The notes beneath the pieces were generated by a model. The model did no database searches and was not told the origin of the DNA. It worked only from the letters and a program-made list of their open reading frames with translations. A stretch of DNA of 64,000 bases from JAAYUH01 sp964640995. Lineage in GTDB: Bacteria > Caldisericota > Caldisericia > B22-G15. Within the stretch, counting starts at the first letter, position 1, and each line of letters opens with the position of its first letter. A program made the translations under genes and the position numbers. Location: positions 23,591 through 87,590 of the forward strand of contig CAZXJJ010000004.1 in assembly GCA_964640995.1 (NCBI GenBank), read 5' to 3'. Below, piece after piece: positions 33,147 to 42,934 of this stretch.

Positions 33147-33933
33147 AATAGATTTCTGGATCTTTAACTAAATCTTTAATTTTCTTTTGTGGATTTACAA
33201 AACCAGTAAATCCACTTTCAAGTGCCGCTAACTCTATTTCATCTTTAATTTCACCTTTTGGTATCATACAACCAAGATGAAATTTTGTGAGTCTCAGTTT
33301 CCTTTTTGACCTAATAAAAAATTCTTTTATTTCATTAACATCTGGAATTGATATATCTTCAAAACCTGTTCCTTTTGTGGGAATTATAACAAGGAAGATT
33401 ACTAAATTTGGCTTTAATTCTGCAAGAACATCAATTGCTTCATACTCTCCCTTTATTTTTCCTTTATAAAGCCCAACTATTATATGAGGAATTGTTTTTA
33501 TATTTCTTCTTAAAAGAAGGTACTCTATTCTAAAATCTTCTTTTTTATAATCAAGGTTATAAATCTCTTTTATTGTTTCATCATCATAAATAAAATCAAA
33601 AGAAATTACATCAATAAATCCCTTTAAAGCATCAATTTCTTCTTTTGATATAAAACCTGAATGAAGAATAACTTTTTTGTTACTTTCTTTAACTTTTTTT
33701 ATGTAATCTAAATTTGAAAAAATATCGAGTTTTCCTTTCTCATCAAAACCACCAGAAATTAAAAAAGATGTATATTCATCACCATCAAGATACTTTAATG
33801 ACTCTTCTTTTGTTTTCATTCCTTTAAGATAAAAAGCATTACAATGGAGACAATTTAAAGAGCAAAAAGTTCCTGTTAAAGATACAGGTAAAGTTTTTAT
33901 TGGATAAAAAAATTTAATTTTTTCCTCTACCAC
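33121..33933 (-). CDS. Radical SAM protein, second candidate LipS1/LipS2 component
   Basis: 270 residues. Cluster motif CSLNCLHC (CxxxCxxC) near residue 23; SFLISGGFDEKG follows the first barrel strand. Extra cysteines at HLGCMIP and YYECDALYY may hold an auxiliary cluster, the sulfur source expected of a lipoyl synthase. GTG start overlaps the gcvPB stop by 7 nt, and its end overlaps the next radical SAM gene by 26 nt. Confidence 0.65.
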   Translation of the reverse strand: MVEEKIKFFYPIKTLPVSLTGTFCSLNCLHCNAFYLKGMKTKEESLKYLDGDEYTSFLISGGFDEKGKLDIFSNLDYIKKVKESNKKVILHSGFISKEEIDALKGFIDVISFDFIYDDETIKEIYNLDYKKEDFRIEYLLLRRNIKTIPHIIVGLYKGKIKGEYEAIDVLAELKPNLVIFLVIIPTKGTGFEDISIPDVNEIKEFFIRSKRKLRLTKFHLGCMIPKGEIKDEIELAALESGFTGFVNPQKKIKDLVKDPEIYYECDALYY

Positions 33934-35348
33934 TTAACCTTAAGTTCCTTTGCTGCCTTCACCTCATCAGGTCTTTTTACATATGTTGTATGAGGTGCAT
34001 TTTTAACAATTTCAGGATTTGTTTTTATCTCTTCGCTAATTTTAATCATTGCTTCAATAAATTCATCAATTGTCTCTTTACTCTCTGTCTCAGTTGGCTC
34101 TATCATAAGTGCTTCATCAATAATATGAGGAAAATAAATTGTTGGTGGGTGAAATCCATAGTCCATAAGTCTTTTAACAATATCAAGAGTTTTAACTCCA
34201 TATTCTTTATAAATTTTTCCAGATAAAACACACTCATGTTTTACAATTTTATCAAATTGAGATGGGTAATATTTTTTTAGTTTCTCCTTTGTATAATTTG
34301 CATTTAAAACAGAAAGGTGAGCCACCTCTTTCAAACCTTCACTTCCAAGTTCTCTAATGTATAAATAACCTTTAAGTAATACAGCGAAATTTCCAAAGAA
34401 ACTTCTAACCTTTCCAATAGTTCTTTCAGGTTTTGCAAAATAGAAGAAATCATCGTCACTTTTTTCTATAAGGGGATATGGTAAATATTTTACTAAGAAA
34501 TCCTTAACACCAACTGGCCCACTTCCAGGACCTCCTCCTCCATGAGGAGTCGAAAATGTTTTATGTAAATTTAAATGTACACAATCAAAGCCCATATCTC
34601 CAGGTCGAGCAACACCAATAAAACCATTCAAGTTTGCACCATCATAATAAAGGAGTGCACCCTTGATTTTTAAAATTTCACTAATTTTTAAAATATCTTT
34701 CTCAAAAAATCCTAAAGTATTAGGATTTGTTAACATTAATGCAAAAGTTTTTTCATCTACAACTTCTCTTAGTTTTTCTGGATCAACCATTCCATCTTTT
34801 GATTGAATTTCAATTACTTCTAATCCTAACATTGAGGAAGAGGCAGGGTTTGTTCCATGAGCAGAATCTGGAAGAATAACTTTGTTTCTTTTCTCTCCTT
34901 TATCTTTGAAATATTCCCACATAATTCTAAGTCCAGTGTATTCACCATGTGCTCCTGCTGCTGGTTGAAGTGTAAAGCCATCCATTCCAGTTATCTCTTT
35001 TAAAAATTCTTGCAATTCCCATAAAATTTTAAGAGTCCCCTGAACATATTCAGTTGAAAGAAGTGGATGAAGAAAAAGAAAATCTTCCCTCTTTGCTATA
35101 TCTTCATTTATCTTAGGATTATATTTCATTGTGCAAGAACCAAGAGGATAAAAACCAGTATCAACTCCATAATTTAACTTTGATAAAGAAACAAAATGCC
35201 TTATTAAATCAATTTCAGAAACATCAGGAATTTCAACTTCATTTCTTAAATAATCACTGTTTAATTCTTGAACTTCAAAAAAAGAAAGGTCATCTTTTAT
35301 ATCAAATTTATTACTTCCCTTTTTTGAAATCTCCTTTAATGTTTTCAT
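33927..35348 (-). CDS. gcvPB: Glycine dehydrogenase (decarboxylating) subunit 2
   Basis: P-protein C-terminal half, 473 residues. The PLP lysine is in NLHKTFSTPHGGGGPGSGP, with PLGSCTMKYNPK and HTPAAGAHGEYTG-like region (QPAAGAHGEYTG). The start is the ATG at 35348 after AAAGGAGGGATA, sharing one base with the gcvPA stop; a further upstream start is not needed. Confidence 0.96.
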   Translation of the reverse strand: MKTLKEISKKGSNKFDIKDDLSFFEVQELNSDYLRNEVEIPDVSEIDLIRHFVSLSKLNYGVDTGFYPLGSCTMKYNPKINEDIAKREDFLFLHPLLSTEYVQGTLKILWELQEFLKEITGMDGFTLQPAAGAHGEYTGLRIMWEYFKDKGEKRNKVILPDSAHGTNPASSSMLGLEVIEIQSKDGMVDPEKLREVVDEKTFALMLTNPNTLGFFEKDILKISEILKIKGALLYYDGANLNGFIGVARPGDMGFDCVHLNLHKTFSTPHGGGGPGSGPVGVKDFLVKYLPYPLIEKSDDDFFYFAKPERTIGKVRSFFGNFAVLLKGYLYIRELGSEGLKEVAHLSVLNANYTKEKLKKYYPSQFDKIVKHECVLSGKIYKEYGVKTLDIVKRLMDYGFHPPTIYFPHIIDEALMIEPTETESKETIDEFIEAMIKISEEIKTNPEIVKNAPHTTYVKRPDEVKAAKELKVKW

Positions 35349-36679
35349 TATCCCTCCTTTAATGCACAAACAAGGAGTTCAATATCTTCTCTTGAATTCA
35401 TCTCAGTTACAGTAAAGAGGTATGAATCATCTAAACCAAAGTATCTTAAAGGAATACCTCCTTCAATTCCAACAAGGGATAATTTTTCTTTAAGTCTCAA
35501 TGGAGTAATATCGAGTTTCAAAACAAACTCATTGAAAAATTTCTCATTTTTGAATTTCAACTCAAAGCCCTCATCAGAGAGTCTTTTTGCAAGGTAATGT
35601 GCTTTTTTATAGTTTATATGAGCAATTTTTTTAAGACCTTCTGGCCCAACAGTTGTAAGATAAACCAAAGATGCAAGGGCATTTAAAGAATTATTTGTGC
35701 ATATATTTGAAGTTGCTTTATCTCTTCTTATATCCTGTTCTCTTGCTCTTAAAGTCATAACAAATGCTCTTTTTCCATTTTTATCCTGTGTTTCACCAAT
35801 AATTCTTCCAGGAATTTCTCTAATGAATTCTCTTTTTGTTTGAAGAATTCCAAGATATGGACCACCAAAAGAGAGGGGAATTCCAAAAGATTGACCCTCC
35901 ATTGCTAAAATATCAACTCCAAAATCAAAAGGAGGTTTAAGCATTCCAAGTGAAATTGCTTCAGTTATAGTCAAAATAAAAAGAGTATCGCTTTCTTTTA
36001 AGATTTTCCCAATTTCACTTAGATTTTCAATTATTCCAAAATAGTTTGGACTTTGAATAACAAAAGATGAATAACCTTCTTCTAATTTTTCTTTTAATCT
36101 CTCAAGAGAAATTTCACCATTCTCTTCAAAATCAATATAATCAATTTTTATTTCTCTTGTAGAAAGATATGTTTTTAAAACTTCATTATATTCTGGATTT
36201 AAACTTCTTGAAACAAGAACCTTTCCCCTCTTTTTTATTCTTTCAGCCATTAAAATTCCTTCAACAAGAGAAGTTGCTCCATCATACATTGATGCATTTG
36301 TAACATCAGCATTAGTTAAATCAGATAGAACTGATTGGAATTCAAATAGTGCCTGAAGCATTCCTTGAGATAGTTCTGGTTGATAGGGAGTGTAAGATGT
36401 GTAAAACTCTCCTCGAGACAAAACATATTTTATAGTTGAAGGGATAAAGTGTAAATATGCACCACCTCCAAGAAAAATTCTCTTTACTTTTATATTTAAA
36501 GAAAGAATGTCTTCAATCTCTTCAATTAGTTTCAACTCATCAAGAGGTGGTGGAAGATTTAGTTCTCTTTTTAATTTCACCTCATTTGGAATATCCTCAA
36601 AAAGCTCATCTATTGAGGATACTCCTATTTCTTTAAGCATCTCCTCTATATCTTTATTGTTATGAGGTGTAAATCTCAT
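35348..36679 (-). CDS. gcvPA: Glycine dehydrogenase (decarboxylating) subunit 1
   Basis: 443 residues: RFTPHNNKDIEEMLKEIGV, FLGGGAYLHFIP, YTPYQPELSQGMLQALFEFQ, MYDGATSLVEGILMA. The split PA/PB form is typical of thermophiles and Firmicutes. It begins directly after the gcvH stop. Confidence 0.96.
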   Translation of the reverse strand: MRFTPHNNKDIEEMLKEIGVSSIDELFEDIPNEVKLKRELNLPPPLDELKLIEEIEDILSLNIKVKRIFLGGGAYLHFIPSTIKYVLSRGEFYTSYTPYQPELSQGMLQALFEFQSVLSDLTNADVTNASMYDGATSLVEGILMAERIKKRGKVLVSRSLNPEYNEVLKTYLSTREIKIDYIDFEENGEISLERLKEKLEEGYSSFVIQSPNYFGIIENLSEIGKILKESDTLFILTITEAISLGMLKPPFDFGVDILAMEGQSFGIPLSFGGPYLGILQTKREFIREIPGRIIGETQDKNGKRAFVMTLRAREQDIRRDKATSNICTNNSLNALASLVYLTTVGPEGLKKIAHINYKKAHYLAKRLSDEGFELKFKNEKFFNEFVLKLDITPLRLKEKLSLVGIEGGIPLRYFGLDDSYLFTVTEMNSREDIELLVCALKEG

Positions 36680-37063
36680 TTATTCTTTCCTATATTCAGA
36701 ATAATTTTTTGCATCCATTAATTCTTTTAATTCATCCATATTTTCAATTTTAATTTTAAATAACCATCCCTTTCCATATGGATCTTCATTTATAATTTGG
36801 GGATTTTGAACTGCTTCTTTATTTACTTCAACTATCTCACCTGAAACAGGTGAGTGAATATCTGCTGCTGCTTTAACAGATTCAATTGAAATAACTCTTT
36901 CTCTTTTTTTGACTTTTTTTCCTAAAGGCGCTTCCTCTAAAAAAACTATATCTCCAAGTTTATCTTGAGCATAATCTGTAATTCCAACAATGCCTAAATC
37001 CCCCTCAATTTTTATCCACTCATCTGTTTCAGCATAGTATAAATTTTCCAAAACTTTACTCAT
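36680..37063 (-). CDS. gcvH: Glycine cleavage system H protein
   Basis: 127 residues. The lipoylated lysine is Lys64 in ISIESVKAAADIHSP. It shuttles the aminomethyl group between P, T and L proteins. It is the likely substrate of the lipoylation genes at the operon end. Confidence 0.97.
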   Translation of the reverse strand: MSKVLENLYYAETDEWIKIEGDLGIVGITDYAQDKLGDIVFLEEAPLGKKVKKRERVISIESVKAAADIHSPVSGEIVEVNKEAVQNPQIINEDPYGKGWLFKIKIENMDELKELMDAKNYSEYRKE

Positions 37064-37067
37064 CTTT

Positions 37068-38165
37068 TTAACCCTCCTTTTTTACTCTTGGTTTTATAAA
37101 AGGTCTCTTTACTATTTTACCAGAAAGATTTCTTTTACCATCCGAAATAATTACCTCTTCCCCAATCTCTCCATGAGGAAGATTCACATATCCTAATGCA
37201 AAAGATTTATTTAAAAGAAAAGAAAAATTTCCACTTGTTATAAATCCAATCTCATTTGAATTTTTATCAAAAATCTTATAAGAGTGCCTTGCAATTCCTC
37301 CTTCAACTTCAATTCCAACAAATTTTCTTTTAACTCCCTCTTTTAAAATCGTATCAAGTGCTTCTTTTCCAACAAAATTTTCTTTGTTCATATTAATAAG
37401 AAATTTCTGACCAGATTCAATTGGATTTATGTTTTCATTTATATCATTTCCATATAGCCAGTAGCACACTTCAAATCTTAAAGTATCTCTCGCACCAAGT
37501 CCACAAATTCTAATTTCATAATCCTTTCCTATTTCTAAAATTTGAGTTAAAACCCTCTCTCCTTTTTCTTTACTCATATAAATTTCAAAACCATCTTCAC
37601 CAGTATAACCAGTTCTAGATATAAGTAAATTCTCACTAAAAATCTCAATGATATCAAAATTAAAATATTTTATATTTTTTAAATCAAAATCTGTAAAATT
37701 TTGAAGAAGTTCTTCAGCTTTTGGTCCTTGAACTGCAAATTCAACAATTTCATCTGATTCATTTATTAACTTTAAACCATCCCACAAATATTTTTTTATA
37801 TGATTATAATCTTTTTCAATATTTGCTGCATTTACAACTAAAAGAATCTCTTCATCTGAAAAAGTATAAGAAAAAAGATCATCAACAATTCCACCATTTT
37901 CATTTAACATAACAGTGTATTTAACATCTTTAAAATCTGTGTTCAAAATATCATTTGTTAAAATAAAATCTGCAAACTTCTTAGCATCCTTTCCTTTAAT
38001 TCTTATTTCCCCCATATGTGATACATCAAAAACCCCAACCCTTTCTCTTACTGCCATGTGCTCATCTTTAATTGAGGTGTAATATATTGGCATTAAAAAG
38101 CTTGCAAATTCAACAAATTTTGCCCCTAAACTTTCGTGAAAAGAGTGAAGTGGAATTTTTTTCAT
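37068..38165 (-). CDS. gcvT: Glycine cleavage system T protein (aminomethyltransferase)
   Basis: 365 residues: FVEFASFLMPIYYTS, GVFDVSHMGEIRIKG, RTGYTGEDGFEIYM, GLGARDTLRFEVCYWLYGND. AAAGAGGAAAG precedes the ATG. First gene of the gcv operon; only 15 nt separate it from a strong terminator, so no ordinary promoter fits in between. Confidence 0.96.
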   Translation of the reverse strand: MKKIPLHSFHESLGAKFVEFASFLMPIYYTSIKDEHMAVRERVGVFDVSHMGEIRIKGKDAKKFADFILTNDILNTDFKDVKYTVMLNENGGIVDDLFSYTFSDEEILLVVNAANIEKDYNHIKKYLWDGLKLINESDEIVEFAVQGPKAEELLQNFTDFDLKNIKYFNFDIIEIFSENLLISRTGYTGEDGFEIYMSKEKGERVLTQILEIGKDYEIRICGLGARDTLRFEVCYWLYGNDINENINPIESGQKFLINMNKENFVGKEALDTILKEGVKRKFVGIEVEGGIARHSYKIFDKNSNEIGFITSGNFSFLLNKSFALGYVNLPHGEIGEEVIISDGKRNLSGKIVKRPFIKPRVKKEG

Positions 38166-38180
38166 TTTCTTTCCTCTTTA

Positions 38181-38212
38181 AAAATAAAAAGCCCCAGAGA
38201 ATTCTCTGGGGC
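38181..38212 (-). terminator. Intrinsic terminator of the por operon
   Basis: A fully palindromic 22-nt stem (38191-38212; arms GCCCCAGAG and CTCTGGGGC around AATT) followed on the minus strand by TTTTTATTTT. Confidence 0.88.
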
Positions 38213-38222
38213 AAAATTCAAA

Positions 38223-39194
38223 TTATATTCTTACACCTTCTTCATGAGTTGCTTTTTCAAGTTTTAAGAGATTTTCAAAATCTTCATCTATTCTTTTTTG
38301 CATCTCTTCAATAATATGTTTGTTTTCAGGAGTAAAAAGATGTTTAAATCTTCCTTGAAGTTTTAGAAAATCTTCAATTGGTTTTCTCTCTTTTGGTTTA
38401 TAGTTAACAGTGAGTACTCCCTTTTCAATCTCAAAAAGTGGCCAGTAGTTTGTTTCTGTCGCTAATCTACTTATCTTCATAGTCTGGCTCTCTGGAAATC
38501 CCCAGTTAGTTGTGCATGGCATGAGAATGTTTAAAAATTTTGGACCTTGAACTTCAAATGCTTTACTTGCTTTTTTAAACATATCCATAGTGTTATAGAC
38601 ATTTGATTGAGCAACATATGGAATATTATGTCCTGCAACAATTTTTACCAAATCTTTTCTCCACTGAACTTTTCCAATTGATACTTTTCCAGCAGGTTGA
38701 GTTGTTGTTGATGCACCAAGTGGAGTTGCACCACTTCTCTGGTGTCCTGTATTCATATATCCTTCATTGTTATAGCAGATGTAAAGAAAATTGTGCCATC
38801 TCTCAAGAGCACCAGAGAGTGCTTGAATTCCAATGTCATATGTTCCACCATCTCCACCTATTGCAACAATATTAACATCATCTTTTATAATTCCTTTTTT
38901 CTTAAGTGCTCTATATGCTGTTTCTACACCAGATGCACTTGATGCAGCATTGACAAATGTAACATGAAGCCAAGGTGTGTTCCATGCAGTGTATGGATAA
39001 ATTGTTGATACAACTTCAAGACAACCTGTTGCATTTACAACAACAACTGGATTTTTTGATGCAGAAAGAACAGTTCTAAGTATTGTTGCAATTCCGCAAC
39101 CTGCACACATTCTATGACCAGAAACAAACTTCAAACCAGTTTTGGTTTGAAGTTCTGCTAAATCTCTTACAGTCTTTATGTCCATCTCTTTCAC
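38223..39194 (-). CDS. porB: Pyruvate:ferredoxin oxidoreductase beta subunit
   Basis: 323 residues. TPP-binding IGGDGGTYDIGIQALSGALE with NNEGYMNTG; an N-terminal Fe-S motif HRMCAGCGIATI. Together with porG, porD and porA it oxidises pyruvate to acetyl-CoA, reducing ferredoxin. It could act on other 2-oxoacids, but operon and length fit POR. Confidence 0.93.
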   Translation of the reverse strand: MKEMDIKTVRDLAELQTKTGLKFVSGHRMCAGCGIATILRTVLSASKNPVVVVNATGCLEVVSTIYPYTAWNTPWLHVTFVNAASSASGVETAYRALKKKGIIKDDVNIVAIGGDGGTYDIGIQALSGALERWHNFLYICYNNEGYMNTGHQRSGATPLGASTTTQPAGKVSIGKVQWRKDLVKIVAGHNIPYVAQSNVYNTMDMFKKASKAFEVQGPKFLNILMPCTTNWGFPESQTMKISRLATETNYWPLFEIEKGVLTVNYKPKERKPIEDFLKLQGRFKHLFTPENKHIIEEMQKRIDEDFENLLKLEKATHEEGVRI

Positions 39195-39195
39195 C

Positions 39196-40377
39196 TCACT
39201 CTCTTAATCCAATACATTTCTCTTCTTTTGAAAATTTTCCTTCAAGAAGTTCATTAAATACATTCTTTATCTGATGTTTAAATATATCTCTTCCACCAAG
39301 TCCATAAATATGGCTTTGAACTGGAATTCTTTTGTCTAAATCGTAAAGAGCATTTCTTATGTCTGTATAAAGAGGAGCATATGCTCCAAATGAGTATGCT
39401 CTATCTAAAACTCCAATTCCTTTGAGATGTTTAAGGGCATTTTTATATTCTTCATATGGGAAAGGTCTAAAAAGTTTTGGCTTAAGTAAACCTACTTTTT
39501 TGCCTTCATTCCTTAATTCATCAACAGCATCTTTTGCAGTTCCTGCAGTTGAGCCCATAACAACAATTCCAACTTCTGCATCTTCAAGTTTATAACTTTC
39601 AAAGTATGGATAATCTTTTCCTGTTATTTTTGAAAGTTCTTTTCCAATTTCAAGATAAACTTTAAGAGCATTTCTCATTGCTTCTTGTTCTTGTCTTTTT
39701 ATTTCAAAATAGAAATCTGTTAGTTGAAGAGGTCCAACTGTGATTGGATTTTCAAAATCAAAAAGAGAAAGATGCGTTTTTCTTTCACCAACAAATGAAT
39801 GCATAACCTCATCATCATAAATTTCGACAACCTCAACTCCATGGCTTATAATAAATCCATCAAGACCAACCATAACTGGAAGAAGAACTTCTGGATGTTC
39901 GGATAATCTAACTGCTAAAAACATATTTTCATATGCTTCTTGAGCATTTTCGGAGAAAATTTCAATCCATCCAAGGTCTCTTACTGCCATCATATCAGAG
40001 TGGTCACAATGAATATTTATTGGTGCAGAAAGCGCTCTATTTGCAATCGCCATAACAACTGGTAATCTCAGCCCACTTGTTGCAGGAAGAACTTCAACCA
40101 TAAGTGCAAGACCTTGAGATGCTGATGCTGACATTGCTCTTGCTCCTGCTGCTGATGCAGCAGTAACTATTGAAATTGCAGAGTGCTCTGATTCAGGAGT
40201 AACAACTTCTGTATCAACAAGTCCATCTGCTGCAAATTTTGAAAAAATTTCAACAATTGGTGTTTGAGGAGTTATTGGATATGCAGCAACAACATCTGGT
40301 CTAATTTGCCTCATTGCTTCTGCAACTGCTTCTGCTCCTGTTAAAGGGATTTTTTTAGATTTTATAGTAATAGCCAT
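39196..40377 (-). CDS. porA: Pyruvate:ferredoxin oxidoreductase alpha subunit
   Basis: 393 residues from the ATG at 40377, placed after GGGAGGTGAAATA and sharing one base with the porD stop. Motifs YPITPQTPIVE, TPESEHSAISIVTAASAAGA, and ATSASASQGLALM-like stretch (SASASQGLALM). Confidence 0.93.
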   Translation of the reverse strand: MAITIKSKKIPLTGAEAVAEAMRQIRPDVVAAYPITPQTPIVEIFSKFAADGLVDTEVVTPESEHSAISIVTAASAAGARAMSASASQGLALMVEVLPATSGLRLPVVMAIANRALSAPINIHCDHSDMMAVRDLGWIEIFSENAQEAYENMFLAVRLSEHPEVLLPVMVGLDGFIISHGVEVVEIYDDEVMHSFVGERKTHLSLFDFENPITVGPLQLTDFYFEIKRQEQEAMRNALKVYLEIGKELSKITGKDYPYFESYKLEDAEVGIVVMGSTAGTAKDAVDELRNEGKKVGLLKPKLFRPFPYEEYKNALKHLKGIGVLDRAYSFGAYAPLYTDIRNALYDLDKRIPVQSHIYGLGGRDIFKHQIKNVFNELLEGKFSKEEKCIGLRE

Positions 40378-40730
40378 TATTTCACCTCCCATGTTTCTCT
40401 TTCCATTTTAATAGCACCTGTTGGACACTCTTCAGCACAAACTCCACATCCAGTGCAATAGTTTAAATCTGTTTCAAGTCTTACAACTCCTTTATAAATT
40501 CTATCTCTCCATCCTTTTACTCCTTCTTCATTTATTTCTGTTGGAATTGCCATAAAAGGACAATAATGAACACAAATCATACAGTGTGAACACATCAAGG
40601 GATCCCAATTTGGAACAAAACTACGCCAAGCACCAGTTTTATAATCAAGTGCACTTGCAGCAGGAAGAGTGCCACCTATTGGAAGTTCTTTCCATGTTGC
40701 ACCTATTCTAACTTTATTTACCTTATTCAT
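40377..40730 (-). CDS. porD: Pyruvate:ferredoxin oxidoreductase delta (ferredoxin) subunit
   Basis: 117 residues with two 4Fe-4S motifs, CSHCMICVHYCP and CTGCGVCAEECP. The ATG at 40730 shares a base with the porG stop and follows GGAGGTTAG. Confidence 0.93.
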   Translation of the reverse strand: MNKVNKVRIGATWKELPIGGTLPAASALDYKTGAWRSFVPNWDPLMCSHCMICVHYCPFMAIPTEINEEGVKGWRDRIYKGVVRLETDLNYCTGCGVCAEECPTGAIKMERETWEVK

Positions 40731-41293
40731 CACCTAACCTCCTCATAACCTTTCATAAGAGCATCAATGTTTTTCTTTGTGAGATTTTCACCGAGTTTTT
40801 CTAAAAACATCTCTTCAATTGCCTTTTTAAGTGAATCAAGAGAAAGAATTTGAGACACCTTTACAAGAGCACCAAGTGTTGGAATATTTGGAGCATCTCT
40901 ATTTACTGTTGAAAGAGAAATTCCTGTTGCATCAACTGTAAAAACTTTTCCATTAAATTCTATAACTTTTTTAACTTCTTCTGGTGTTTTTGTTGTATTA
41001 ACAATCAAAATTCCATTTTCTTTTAAACCTTTTGTTACTGGAAGAGTGTAAATGTAAGTTTCATCAAGAACAATTACAGCATCTGGTTCAAGAATTGGTT
41101 CATGAGATCTAATCTCTTTTGTTGAAATTCTTGTGTAAGCAACTGTGGGTGCACCTCTTCTTTCTGAGCCATATTCAGGGAATGCTTGAACTGTTTTTCC
41201 TTCAAAAAATGCAGCATAAGCAAGTATCTGACCCCCAGTTTTTGCTCCCTGACCGGCCCTACCATGGATCCTTACCTCGAAAAGATCGCTCAC
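40730..41293 (-). CDS. porG: Pyruvate:ferredoxin oxidoreductase gamma subunit
   Basis: 187 residues: IHGRAGQGAKTGGQILAYAA, YGSERRGAPTVAYTRI, DAVIVLDETYI. GTG start with GGAGG 9-10 nt upstream. First gene of porGDAB. Confidence 0.93.
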   Translation of the reverse strand: MSDLFEVRIHGRAGQGAKTGGQILAYAAFFEGKTVQAFPEYGSERRGAPTVAYTRISTKEIRSHEPILEPDAVIVLDETYIYTLPVTKGLKENGILIVNTTKTPEEVKKVIEFNGKVFTVDATGISLSTVNRDAPNIPTLGALVKVSQILSLDSLKKAIEEMFLEKLGENLTKKNIDALMKGYEEVR

Positions 41294-41379
41294 TTCTCTT
41301 AACCTCCAATCTATCTATAAAAATATAAAAGCCATTTTTACAAACTTTTAACTCTTTTTCACTAAATCACACTTTTATC

Positions 41380-41388
41380 ATTATATCA
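41380..41388 (-). promoter_or_regulatory. Extended -10 promoter of porGDAB
   Basis: TGATATAAT on the minus strand, about 87 nt before the GTG, leaving a leader of about 80 nt. Confidence 0.5.
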
Positions 41389-41437
41389 CTTAAAAATTTA
41401 AAAATAAAATTATTATAATTAATTTTATGGAGGTTTT

Positions 41438-42934
41438 ATGAAAAAATATGTTCTTGTTATTGATCAAGGAACAACAAGTACAAGAGCAATTATTTTTAAT
41501 GATTCTGGAGAGATAGAACACATTGAAAAAGAGGAGATAACTCAAATTTATCCAAAACCAGGTTGGGTTGAGCATTACCCTGAGGAAATTTTTACATCAG
41601 TTGTAAAAACAATTAAAAAATCTCTTGAATCACTCAATTTAGAGCCAAAAGATATACTCACAATTGGAATTACAAATCAAAGAGAGACAACAATTCTATT
41701 TGAAAGAGAAACTGGAAAACCAGTTTACAATGCAATTGTCTGGCAATGTAGAAGAAGTGCAGAAATTTGTGAGGAAATTAAAAAAGAGGGGCTTCAAGAA
41801 GAAATTCATAAAAAAACTGGACTTGTTGTTGACCCATACTTTTCTTTAACAAAGTTAATTTATCTTTTAAGAGAAAGAGATGATATTAAAAAGAAATTCA
41901 TTGATGGAAAAGTTCTATTTGGAACAGTTGATACATATCTTTTATATAGATTAACTAATGGAAAATCATTTTTTACTGATTACTCTAACGCAAGTAGAAC
42001 TATGATGTTTAATATAAATAATCTTGAATGGGATGAAGATATTTTAAAGCATTTTGATATTTCAAGAAACTCTTTACCAGAAGTAAAAGATTCTTCTTTC
42101 TTTTTTGGAAAGGTTGATAATGAAATTTTTGGAAGTGAAGTTCCAATAACTGGAATTGTTGGAGACCAACAGAGTTCTCTTTTTGGAGAGTTATGTCTTG
42201 AAAAAGGAATGGTGAAAAACACTTATGGAACAGGATGTTTTATTCTTTTAAATACTGGAGAAGATAAAGTTTTTTCAAAAAATGGTCTTTTAACAACAAT
42301 TGCATGGGGAATAGATGGAAAGATTAGTTTTGCTCTTGAGGGTTCAGTTTTTATAGCAGGTGCACTTGTCCAATGGTTAAGAGATGGATTAAATATAATA
42401 AAGAGTTCAGATGAAATTGAAAAATTAGCAAAAGAGGTTGATGATAGTGAAGGAGTATATATTGTTCCTGCATTTGTTGGTCTTGGAACTCCCTACTGGG
42501 ATATGTATGCAGGAGGACTTATTATTGGAATAACAAGAAAAACAAACAAATCACACATAGCAAGAGCAGCACTTGAGGCAATTTCATTTCAAACAAGAGA
42601 AGTTCTTGAGACAATGGAAAATGAAACTCAAGAAAAAATTAAAGTTTTAAGAGTTGATGGTGGTGCTGCAATGAATGATACTCTTCTTCAAATTCAATCT
42701 GATTTTTTAGGAATTAAAGTTGAAAGACCAAAAATTTTAGAGACAACTGCTTTTGGAACATTTTTACTCGCTTCTCTTGGTATTGGTCTTATAAAATTTG
42801 AAGATATAAGGTGTTTTGAAAAAATTGAAAAAACTTTTACACCTCAAATTGATAATGATACAAGAGAGAGAAAATATAAAATTTGGAAAGAGGCAGTTAA
42901 AAGGAGTTTGGGTTGGAGAAAAATTATGATGTGA
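41438..42934 (+). CDS. glpK: Glycerol kinase
   Basis: 498 residues, the normal length: VIDQGTTSTRAIIF, GITNQRETTILFERETG, the GTYDTYLLYRLT-type strand (FGTVDTYLLYRLT), GIVGDQQSSLFGE, NTYGTGCFILLNTG, and RVDGGAAMNDTLLQ. Makes glycerol 3-phosphate with ATP. ATGGAGGTTTT precedes the ATG. Confidence 0.97.
   Translation: MKKYVLVIDQGTTSTRAIIFNDSGEIEHIEKEEITQIYPKPGWVEHYPEEIFTSVVKTIKKSLESLNLEPKDILTIGITNQRETTILFERETGKPVYNAIVWQCRRSAEICEEIKKEGLQEEIHKKTGLVVDPYFSLTKLIYLLRERDDIKKKFIDGKVLFGTVDTYLLYRLTNGKSFFTDYSNASRTMMFNINNLEWDEDILKHFDISRNSLPEVKDSSFFFGKVDNEIFGSEVPITGIVGDQQSSLFGELCLEKGMVKNTYGTGCFILLNTGEDKVFSKNGLLTTIAWGIDGKISFALEGSVFIAGALVQWLRDGLNIIKSSDEIEKLAKEVDDSEGVYIVPAFVGLGTPYWDMYAGGLIIGITRKTNKSHIARAALEAISFQTREVLETMENETQEKIKVLRVDGGAAMNDTLLQIQSDFLGIKVERPKILETTAFGTFLLASLGIGLIKFEDIRCFEKIEKTFTPQIDNDTRERKYKIWKEAVKRSLGWRKIMM

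Noticed and set aside
35349..35369. Earlier start for gcvPB
   Set aside because: The extra codons cover the ribosome site; the ATG at 35348 is ideally spaced from AAAGGAGG.
38166..38222. Glycine riboswitch ahead of gcvT
   Set aside because: The space holds only the por terminator and a ribosome site; there is no room for an aptamer.
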